A stretch of DNA of 11,743 nucleotides from positions 1-11,743 of the forward strand of contig SVSO01000079.1 of the NCBI GenBank assembly GCA_015064195.1, read 5' to 3'. A program made the position numbers and the translations under genes. The DNA comes from Oscillospiraceae bacterium. Lineage in GTDB: Bacteria > Bacillota_A > Clostridia > Oscillospirales > CAG-272. The number at the start of each line of letters is the position of its first letter. Positions within the stretch are counted from its first letter, which is position 1. Below the pieces are notes generated by a model. It was not told where the DNA came from, did no database searches, and saw nothing but the letters and a program-made list of their open reading frames with translations. This document shows, piece after piece, positions 6,618 to 11,743 of the stretch.

Positions 6618-7601
6618 TCAGCCGCCAAGATACTTGTCACTGCGTTTGAGTGCCGCCTCAAAGAATTCATCCGTCTCAAAACCGGACTCTTTCTGCGCAC
6701 TCTCCGCCTTGTTTTTCTTATACGCCTCCAGCGATTCTGCCACCGCTTCCGGCGTTGTGATACCCGATTTGTGCCAGTTTTCCAGCACCTTGTTCATGTA
6801 CGCCACCGAAGGCTCGCCGATCTTATCCACCGTCACCTCGTAGGCACAGCGGATGACCTCGATGTCGAATCTCCAATCATCCAGCCACGCTTCAAAGGCT
6901 TTTTTCTCCTTTGCGGTGAATTCTCTAGCGCCCGCGCCGATCATGGTGCGGATCTTTGAGAGATTGTCATCCCGCATCTCACGGCGTTTGATGTACGCTT
7001 TGAGCGCTTCCACGTTGTCCACGCCCTCGTCGTACAGGCTGAGCGCGGTTTTCTCGATGTAGCGCAGGGATGTCTTGCCCATGTTCTTGCAGTGGGAGAC
7101 AAGCGTAACGATGTATTCGCCGTCCAGCCGCAGATGGTCGTAAAGGCCGACGATGATGGCATTCTCCGCCGGGGTGAGCAGCTTGCCGAGCAGCTGGATG
7201 CACACCTCGATGATGCCGGGCAGCTCCGGATTCTTCTCTATGATGTCCGCAGCCGCACCTTCGCCGTAGCTCGGAAGGGTCGGTGCCGGAAAGGGCTTGG
7301 CCACCGGCTTCTCCACCACGGAGGTGGTGACGATTTCATCCACTGTCACCGTCTCCACCACGCTCATCACACCGTGCTCGCTCCAATATTTCAAAGCTCG
7401 CTCCAGCGCCGTCTGGGTGCAGTCCAGCTTTGCGCAGATCTCCGCGCAGCATTTGTCAAGATCCGACCGCAGTGCATCGTCCGATGCGGCAAGGAGCAGC
7501 ACTCTCAGCTGAAACTCGCCTGCTTCGGTCACTGCCGCCATGAGCGACTCGCGCGGAAGCGAAAACACACTGCTGCCGTATTCAATTCTGAGTTTCTTCA
7601 C
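6618..7601 (-). CDS. dnaD: DnaD-like primosome / replication initiation protein
   Basis: DnaD-family proteins bind and remodel DNA at the origin and at stalled forks, and recruit the helicase-loader complex. The 327-residue product has a winged-helix-like N-terminal region (about 1-90) and a Pro/Val-rich linker (95-112). Two DnaB_2 (DDBH2) repeats follow at about 115-190 and 215-285. The second ends in Y-M-N-K-V-L-E-N-W (268-276), the YxxxIxxW-type DNA-binding motif of the family. The C-terminal tail (286-327) is charged and helical. The start is GTG at 7601, with AGGA ten bases before it; the next Met is residue 21. It follows rex by 16 bases and precedes the helicase loader by 17, so the three are probably one transcript. 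The family is confident. The symbol is by homology, since dnaB-type paralogues share this domain. Confidence 0.87.
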   Translation of the reverse strand: MKKLRIEYGSSVFSLPRESLMAAVTEAGEFQLRVLLLAASDDALRSDLDKCCAEICAKLDCTQTALERALKYWSEHGVMSVVETVTVDEIVTTSVVEKPVAKPFPAPTLPSYGEGAAADIIEKNPELPGIIEVCIQLLGKLLTPAENAIIVGLYDHLRLDGEYIVTLVSHCKNMGKTSLRYIEKTALSLYDEGVDNVEALKAYIKRREMRDDNLSKIRTMIGAGAREFTAKEKKAFEAWLDDWRFDIEVIRCAYEVTVDKIGEPSVAYMNKVLENWHKSGITTPEAVAESLEAYKKNKAESAQKESGFETDEFFEAALKRSDKYLGG

Positions 7602-7617
7602 GCGCGCACCGTCCTGT

Positions 7618-8292
7618 CTACTTTGTCAGCTCGTAGCACAGCTTCATGAGCGAATCGCCCATGTGGACATTCTCCACCACCACGTCTGTGCCCGAAAGCT
7701 CAAGCTCCGTGCTGGCAAAATTCCACAGGCCGCGGATGCCGAGGGAAGCAAGATGCTCCGCCGTTTCGCGGACAACCTCCTTGGGAAGCGTCAGCACCGC
7801 GATGTTGACGGTATTCTCCGCCACATACCGATCAAGCTCGTCCATGGAGCGCACCGTATAGCCGGAGATCGTCCGTCCGATCACGTTCGGCGAGCTGTCA
7901 AAGAGTGCCGTCAGCTTCACGCCGCGCTTTTCAAAGATCGGACTGGAAGCCAGTGCCGATCCAAGATTGCCGGAGCCGATGATAATCGCATTGAAATTTT
8001 TTGTCACGCCGAGGATTTCGCCGATTTTTCCGTAGAGATACTTCACATTGTAGCCATATCCCTGCTGACCGAATCCGCCGAAGCAGTTGAGATCCTGTCT
8101 GATCTGGGACGCAGTCACGTGCATCAGCTTTGACAGCTCGCCGGAGGAAATGCGCAGGATATCATTCTGCAGAAGCTCCCGCAGGTAGCGGAAATAGCGG
8201 GGAAGCCGCTTAATGACCGCAGGGGATACCCGGCTTTTCACGCTCTCCGCCAGCTCGTCGGGATGCAGATTCTCGCCGTTTTCGTTAATCAT
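7618..8292 (-). CDS. rex: Redox-sensing transcriptional repressor Rex
   Basis: Rex senses the NADH/NAD+ ratio and represses fermentation and NADH-using genes when NAD+ is high. The 224-residue product has the winged-helix domain (about 23-85) with the signature S-P-A-V-I-K-R-L-P-R-Y-F-R-Y-L. The recognition region V-T-A-S-Q-I-R-Q-D-L and F-G-x-F-G-x-x-G-x-G-Y-N-V follow. The NAD(H)-binding Rossmann fold has I-I-G-S-G-N-L-G at 104-111 and a strand-ending acidic F-D-S-S-P at 121-125. The start at 8292 has AAGGA ten bases upstream. A closer ATG at 8299 is out of frame and stops at once. The first 22 residues are an acidic extension not usual in relatives. It is flanked by an isocitrate dehydrogenase-family gene and dnaD. 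No Rex operator (TTGTTAA-type inverted repeat) was seen in the 52 bases upstream. Confidence 0.96.
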   Translation of the reverse strand: MINENGENLHPDELAESVKSRVSPAVIKRLPRYFRYLRELLQNDILRISSGELSKLMHVTASQIRQDLNCFGGFGQQGYGYNVKYLYGKIGEILGVTKNFNAIIIGSGNLGSALASSPIFEKRGVKLTALFDSSPNVIGRTISGYTVRSMDELDRYVAENTVNIAVLTLPKEVVRETAEHLASLGIRGLWNFASTELELSGTDVVVENVHMGDSLMKLCYELTK

Positions 8293-8344
8293 AATCCATT
8301 TGTCCTTTCTCCGGATTTCGCGCCGGTAAAGGCGTTATCCGTGA

Positions 8345-9514
8345 TTACAGAGACTTCATTGTCTCCATTACATATGCGGCAAAATCGTCGCAGGTCGCAC
8401 CGGTGTCGCGGCCGGTAACAGTGAGCTTCTTCTCCTCGAACATACAGATGTCCAGTGCTCTCTCCAGCTTGTCCGCCTCAGCCTGTCTGCCGATGTGAGA
8501 GAGAAGCAGCACGGATGCGCGGAGCATGGAGCAGGGGTCAGCGAACTTGCCGCGGCCTTCCTTGATCATTCTCGGTGCAGAGCCGTGGATCGCCTCGAAC
8601 ATGGCGTACTTCTTACCGATGTTCGCCGAGCCTGCGGTGCCGACGCCGCCCTGGAACTCTGCTGCCTCGTCGGTGATGATGTCGCCATAGAGGTTGGGAA
8701 GCACGAACACCTTGAAATCGGTGCGGCGCTTTTCGTCCACCAGCTTTGCGGTCATGATGTCGATGAACCACTCGTCGGACTGGATCTCCGGATATTCCTT
8801 GGCAATCTCCTCGCAGATGCGCAGGAACTTGCCGTCGGTGGTCTTGATGATGTTGGCCTTGGTGACAATGGATACGCGGTTCTTCTTATTCTTGCGCGCG
8901 TATTCAAATGCGAGGCGTGCGATGCGGTTGGTGCCCTCGGTGGTGGTCACGCAGAAGTCAACGGCCAGATCATCGGTGACATTCACGCCCTGAGAACCGA
9001 CTGCGTAGCTTCCCTCGGTGTTCTCGCGGAAGAAGGTCCAGTCGATGCCCTTGTCGGGAACCTTGACGGGGCGCACATTTGCGAACAGGTCGAGATTCTT
9101 GCGCATTGCAACATTCGCAGACTCGATGTTCGGCCACGGATCACCGGCGCGGGGCGTGGTGGTCGGGCCTTTCAGGATGACATCGCACTTGTACAGTTCT
9201 TCCATCACATCGTCGGGAATCGCCTTCATGCAGGCCGCGCGGTTTTCGATGGTCAGGCCGTCGATGACCTTGAATACCACCTTGCCGGCCTTGACTTCGT
9301 CAGCCAGCAGATATTCCAGCACATCCTGTGCCGCCTTGGTGATGATCGGGCCAATGCCGTCACCGCCGCAGATACCAATGGTAAGCACGGGAAGTGTCGT
9401 ATAATCAACAAAATCCTTGGCCGCATTGATCTTCTCAACACGCTCTAACTGTCCGCGGAGAACCTTCTCAAACTGGTCGAGAGCGGCTTTGATGTTTGCA
9501 TCGTAATTGTTCAT
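8345..9514 (-). CDS. Isocitrate/isopropylmalate dehydrogenase family protein, probably isocitrate dehydrogenase
   Basis: Oxidises a 2-hydroxyacid (most likely isocitrate to 2-oxoglutarate) with NAD(P). The 389-residue protein shows G-D-G-I-G-P near 51-56 and the substrate loop S132-A-N-V-A-M-R138-K-N. L-D-L-F-A-N-V-R-P-V (141-150), R-E-N-T-E-G (163-168) and the catalytic Lys in T-K-A-N-I (208-212) follow. The metal-site strand is N-L-Y-G-D-I-I-T-D (274-282), with cofactor loop H-G-S-A-P-R-M (310-316). A basic residue after HGSAP, not the Asp of classical NAD enzymes, leaves NADP use possible. The first 38 residues are a helical extension longer than in many relatives. GGAG lies nine bases before the ATG at 9514. 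An out-of-frame ATG at 9521 sits between them. The protein gives 2-oxoglutarate for glutamate synthesis. Isopropylmalate or homoisocitrate as substrate is not excluded. Confidence 0.85.
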   Translation of the reverse strand: MNNYDANIKAALDQFEKVLRGQLERVEKINAAKDFVDYTTLPVLTIGICGGDGIGPIITKAAQDVLEYLLADEVKAGKVVFKVIDGLTIENRAACMKAIPDDVMEELYKCDVILKGPTTTPRAGDPWPNIESANVAMRKNLDLFANVRPVKVPDKGIDWTFFRENTEGSYAVGSQGVNVTDDLAVDFCVTTTEGTNRIARLAFEYARKNKKNRVSIVTKANIIKTTDGKFLRICEEIAKEYPEIQSDEWFIDIMTAKLVDEKRRTDFKVFVLPNLYGDIITDEAAEFQGGVGTAGSANIGKKYAMFEAIHGSAPRMIKEGRGKFADPCSMLRASVLLLSHIGRQAEADKLERALDICMFEEKKLTVTGRDTGATCDDFAAYVMETMKSL

Positions 9515-9542
9515 TGTTCATTACTCCATTTTAAAAAGATTT

Positions 9543-9553
9543 CTTATGATAAG
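9543..9553. repeat. Short inverted repeat upstream of the isocitrate dehydrogenase gene
   Basis: CTTAT-G-ATAAG is a perfect 5-bp inverted repeat about 30 bases before the start codon, in the likely promoter or leader. No clear -35/-10 pair was found here, so its role is open. Confidence 0.25.
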
Positions 9554-9554
9554 T

Positions 9555-9712
9555 GTTTCCACAGTATCAACGTAGTTTTCCACAGCGAATTTCGCCGTGC
9601 ATCCGGAATATCCCGTCGATTCTTGCCGTGATTCCGGAATTTTTGCGGTACAGAACAGGTTTTCCACCCAAATTCCAACAGGTTGTGGAAAACTCCTTCC
9701 CACTTCTCCACA
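9555..9712. promoter_or_regulatory. Cluster of DnaA-box-like nonamers between tsaD and the idh-rex-dnaD-dnaI genes
   Basis: Five matches to the DnaA box TTATCCACA lie within 158 bp of non-coding DNA. They are TTTTCCACA at 9576-9584 (plus) and 9684-9692 (minus), one mismatch each, and TTCTCCACA at 9704-9712 (plus), one mismatch. GTTTCCACA at 9555-9563 and TTTTCCACC at 9660-9668 have two mismatches each. The 200-bp gap (9515-9714) holds no convincing gene. A cluster of this kind could bind DnaA as a control or titration site. None is a perfect consensus box, so binding is inference. Confidence 0.45.
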
Positions 9713-9714
9713 GC

Positions 9715-10719
9715 TCACGAGGTCGCCTTGGCATTCAGCGAGGTGTCAGCCCGTACGCCTGCGAGAAATTCGTGATAGCCCTGTGCCGCAATCATGGCAC
9801 CGTTGTCGCCGCAGAGGGAGCGGGGCGGCATATAAAACGCCAGCTTCCGCTTCTTTGCAAATTCCTCCAGCGCACCGCGCAGATGGGAATTTGCCGCCAC
9901 ACCACCGGCGATGACAAGACGCTCCAGCCCCGTGGCATCCATGGCCATGCCCAGCTTTTTCACCACTGAGCTGACCACCGCTTTGGTAAACGAAGCGGCG
10001 ATGTCCTCTTTTTTGTAGTCCACGCCCTTTTGGGTCAGGGTATGCAGATGGTTGATGACCGCTGTTTTCAGACCGCTGAAGGAGAAGTCCAGATTGTCGC
10101 CCACCACGGCCGCCGACGGGAATTTCACCGTGTCCGCATTGCCGATGGCCGCCAGTCTGTCCATCTCAGCGCCGCCGGGATACGGCAGTCCCATGACGCG
10201 CCCCACTTTATCAAAGGCTTCGCCGATGGCATCGTCCCGGGTGCGTCCGATGGTTTCAAAGGTTGTGTAATCCGTCACCTTGATGAGCGATGTGTGACCG
10301 CCGGATGCGACCAGTGCAAGAAACGGCGGCTTCAGATCGGGATGCGCGTAGTAATTCGCCGCCACATGACCGCGGATGTGATTGACCGGCACCAGCGGCT
10401 TATTGTTGGCAAATGCCAGCGCCTTGCCGAAATTCACGCCCACCAGCAGTGCGCCGATGAGTCCGGGGGCAGCCGTCACCGCCACCGCATCGATGTCGGC
10501 AAGCGTCACGCCCGCCGTCTCCAGCGCCTCATAGGTGATGCCGGAGATGGCATCGCAGTGTGCGCGGCTGGCGATCTCGGGTACGACACCGCCGTAAAGC
10601 TTGTGCGTCTCGATCTGGGACGCGATGATATTGGAGCGTATGAGAGGTGCACCGCTGCCGAATTCGCAGACCGCCGCCGAAGTCTCATCGCAGGAGCTTT
10701 CAAATGCAAGTATCAGCAT
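9715..10719 (-). CDS. tsaD: tRNA N6-adenosine threonylcarbamoyltransferase TsaD
   Basis: Transfers the threonylcarbamoyl group from threonylcarbamoyl-AMP to A37 of ANN-decoding tRNAs, with TsaB and TsaE. The 334-residue ASKHA-fold protein begins M-L-I-L-A-F-E-S-S-C-D-E-T-S. It carries the metal-binding H114-I-R-G-H118 motif, S-G-G-H (139-142), G-G-A-E-M-D (182-187) and G-G-V-A-A-N-S-H-L-R (272-281). The last metal ligand lies in C-G-D-N-G-A-M (303-309). All key motifs are present and the length is normal. Its Shine-Dalgarno AAGGA lies inside the end of rimI, 8 bases before the ATG, and one base separates the two genes. tsaB and tsaE are not visible and may lie beyond the right edge. Confidence 0.97.
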   Translation of the reverse strand: MLILAFESSCDETSAAVCEFGSGAPLIRSNIIASQIETHKLYGGVVPEIASRAHCDAISGITYEALETAGVTLADIDAVAVTAAPGLIGALLVGVNFGKALAFANNKPLVPVNHIRGHVAANYYAHPDLKPPFLALVASGGHTSLIKVTDYTTFETIGRTRDDAIGEAFDKVGRVMGLPYPGGAEMDRLAAIGNADTVKFPSAAVVGDNLDFSFSGLKTAVINHLHTLTQKGVDYKKEDIAASFTKAVVSSVVKKLGMAMDATGLERLVIAGGVAANSHLRGALEEFAKKRKLAFYMPPRSLCGDNGAMIAAQGYHEFLAGVRADTSLNAKATS

Positions 10720-10720
10720 A

Positions 10721-11155
10721 TCAATTATCCTTTATGTCACGGCTCATGAGCACCGCATCCTCCCGCGGCTTCGCATAAAAGCCCCGCCGGATGCCGTCGA
10801 TTTTAAAGCCGTATTTCTCGTAGAATGCTCTGGCCGGACGGTTGCTCTCCCGCACATCCAGCAGAACGCGCGAAACGCCGTCGGTTGCGAAAACCGCCTC
10901 CATCAGCGCGCCGGCAATTCCCATGCGCCGCTTGGCCGCCGTCACCGCAAGATTGGTGATCTCCGCATCGCCCAAGATGAGATGGAAGCCCACATAGCCG
11001 CAGACCTCGCCGTCCTCATCCGCCGCAAAACAGCGAGCACAGTCATTTTCAAAAAATTCCGCAAAGCCCCGTGCGCTCCACGGCTCGGAAAAGCATTCCT
11101 CCTCCAGCCGGCACAGCGCCGGGATGTCGGTTGTCTCAGCCGGGCGGATGATCAT
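10721..11155 (-). CDS. rimI: GNAT-family N-acetyltransferase, RimI-like
   Basis: RimI-type enzymes acetylate protein N-termini (ribosomal protein S18 in E. coli) with acetyl-CoA. The 144-residue product has the order of a single GNAT domain. I-T-N-L-A-V (66-71) precedes the acetyl-CoA loop K-R-R-M-G-I-A-G-A-L (75-84). L-L-D-V-R-E-S-N-R-P-A-R-A-F-Y-E-K-Y-G-F at 98-117 is the RimI signature and contains E103. The loop reads G-I-A instead of the usual G-I/V-G. The start overlaps the phosphatase stop codon by ATGA, and tsaD follows one base after its stop. The rimI-tsaD pairing is common in Firmicutes and supports the name. Confidence 0.93.
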   Translation of the reverse strand: MIIRPAETTDIPALCRLEEECFSEPWSARGFAEFFENDCARCFAADEDGEVCGYVGFHLILGDAEITNLAVTAAKRRMGIAGALMEAVFATDGVSRVLLDVRESNRPARAFYEKYGFKIDGIRRGFYAKPREDAVLMSRDIKDN

Positions 11156-11589
11156 AAGGCAAACATCTCCCGGATCCCCTCCGTGATCTCACGAAGGCAC
11201 TGCTGATACCGTTCCAGATCGCCGCCGTAGGGATCGGAAATATCGCGGGGCATGGCGGCAATCCGTCCTGCCAGCCGCGGAAAACGGGTTATCAGCTCAA
11301 ATGCGTGGGCTGTGGAAATGCCCACGATGCGCTCACACTGCACGGCGAGATGCTCGCTCAGATTGCAGGCGATATGCGACCGATAGGGATTCGCCGGCGT
11401 GGATTCGATGCCCGCCGCTTCCAGGGCACGCACCGCATTGTCGGCGATGGACAGCTCGTTGACATAGAGTCCCGCCGAAACCGCACGCATGGGGAGCTTA
11501 TTCTCCTCAGCCAGCTGATTGAAAACCGCCGCCGCCATGGGACTGCGGCAGGTGTTGCCGGTGCAGACAAAGCAGACCAGCTTCGGCAT
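11152..11589 (-). CDS. Low-molecular-weight protein phosphatase, arginine-phosphatase (YwlE)-like
   Basis: The family removes phosphate from protein tyrosine or, in YwlE, from phosphoarginine made by McsB on proteins marked for ClpCP. The 145-residue product begins MPKLVCFV. The P-loop is C9-T-G-N-T13-C-R15-S16, and D119-P-Y-G-G carries the general acid. Thr at position 13, where tyrosine phosphatases usually have Ile (CLGNICRS), is the residue tied to phosphoarginine preference in YwlE. The frame is open to 11742, but GGAG six bases before the ATG at 11589 and the family's normal length (about 150) favour this start. An ATG at 11592 is nearly as good. It overlaps rimI by ATGA. No mcsA, mcsB or clpC lies in the window. 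Confidence 0.9.
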   Translation of the reverse strand: MPKLVCFVCTGNTCRSPMAAAVFNQLAEENKLPMRAVSAGLYVNELSIADNAVRALEAAGIESTPANPYRSHIACNLSEHLAVQCERIVGISTAHAFELITRFPRLAGRIAAMPRDISDPYGGDLERYQQCLREITEGIREMFAL

Positions 11590-11636
11590 CATTGTCTCCG
11601 CCGAAAGCTCAGCGGGATTTATCATAACCTGTGTCA

Positions 11637-11743
11637 TCATTCGCTGGTCCTCGGCATATATTCCTGCAGCACATCGCCCACATTGACGCAGGTTTTTGTG
11701 GAGCGGTCGTAGATATAATTCTGCCGTCATCGCCTTCCACATA
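11637..11743 (-). CDS. C-terminal tail of an unrecognised upstream gene, with a possible frameshift
   Basis: Partial at the right edge. From 11726 down to a TGA at 11637-11639 one frame has the codon choice of the neighbouring genes and reads ...NYIYDRSTKTCVNVGDVLQ..., ending EYMPRTSE. Going upstream, this frame meets a TGA at 11727-11729. Another frame there reads YVEGDDGR from the edge, with good codons, and joins smoothly if one A is added near 11719. The tail's stop codon overlaps an ATG of the phosphatase frame. Either a one-base deletion (mutation or sequencing error) is present, or the YVEGDDGR frame simply runs on to a TGA at 11609-11611. I cannot name the protein. Confidence 0.35.

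Noticed and set aside
8293..8344. Possible terminator or Rex operator between idh and rex
   Set aside because: Only a weak, interrupted hairpin (CGCC/GGCG with loose GGAT/ATCC) and no T-run; no TTGTTAA-type inverted repeat. Read-through is more likely.
8495..9448. 317-codon plus-strand frame opposite the isocitrate dehydrogenase-family gene
   Set aside because: Shadow of a gene with all catalytic motifs intact; no RBS and no family resemblance.
9631..9640. ATTCCGGAAT palindrome, with a second CCGGAAT at 9603
   Set aside because: Only 10 bp and not placed on a promoter that I can identify; likely chance in the gap.
9521..9718. 65-codon minus-strand frame across the gap between tsaD and idh
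   Set aside because: It begins at GTG overlapping the tsaD stop region without a Shine-Dalgarno. Codon choice is unlike the neighbours, and the frame is better explained as non-coding DNA with DnaA-box-like repeats.
11590..11742. 51-residue N-terminal extension of the phosphatase to an ATG at 11742
   Set aside because: The family starts only a few residues before the Cys P-loop, a GGAG site sits properly before 11589, and the extension overlaps another frame with better codon use.

Overview
The window looks like chromosome of a Gram-positive anaerobe of the class Clostridia, perhaps an Oscillospiraceae/Ruminococcaceae-type gut bacterium. The grounds are a DnaD plus DnaI-type helicase-loader pair, a Rex redox repressor, a YwlE-like arginine phosphatase, strong AGGAG-type ribosome binding sites, fairly GC-rich codon use and intracellular plant-glycan enzymes. 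The taxonomic guess is inference. I saw no rRNA, tRNA, CRISPR array, insertion sequence or phage gene.

Layout. (1) Positions 1-414 hold the 3' end of homoserine dehydrogenase on the plus strand. It meets a convergent minus-strand gene across two hairpins at 428-505. (2) Positions 512-5581 form a small glycan-use locus. A GH127/DUF1680-type (beta-L-arabinofuranosidase-like) enzyme on the minus strand is divergent from a plus-strand operon of an alginate-lyase-family protein, an MFS sugar transporter and an S51 (peptidase E-like) protein. The divergent control region at 2504-2681 has two near-consensus, extended -10 promoters and a perfect 18-bp palindrome over one of them. The operon ends in a strong terminator at 5581-5620. 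(3) From 5620 to the end everything is on the minus strand. Read in the direction of transcription, the right edge gives the tail of an unknown gene, an arginine/tyrosine phosphatase, rimI and tsaD, all overlapping or nearly so. After a 200-bp gap carrying a cluster of DnaA-box-like sequences come an isocitrate dehydrogenase-family gene, rex, a dnaD-like gene and a dnaI/dnaC-like gene.

How the genes fit together. Neither glycan enzyme has a visible signal peptide, so the MFS carrier probably imports an oligosaccharide that is cut inside the cell. The palindrome is a candidate operator. The tsaD/rimI block belongs to tRNA t6A modification and protein N-terminal acetylation. The idh-rex-dnaD-dnaI block joins central carbon and redox metabolism to loading of the replicative helicase. 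With DnaA-like boxes just upstream, it may link metabolism and replication.

I found no clearly new multi-gene system. The points most worth a second look are the DnaA-box-like cluster, the cytoplasmic lyase/MFS/S51 operon, the palindromic operator and the unusual cysteine motif of the GH127-like enzyme.
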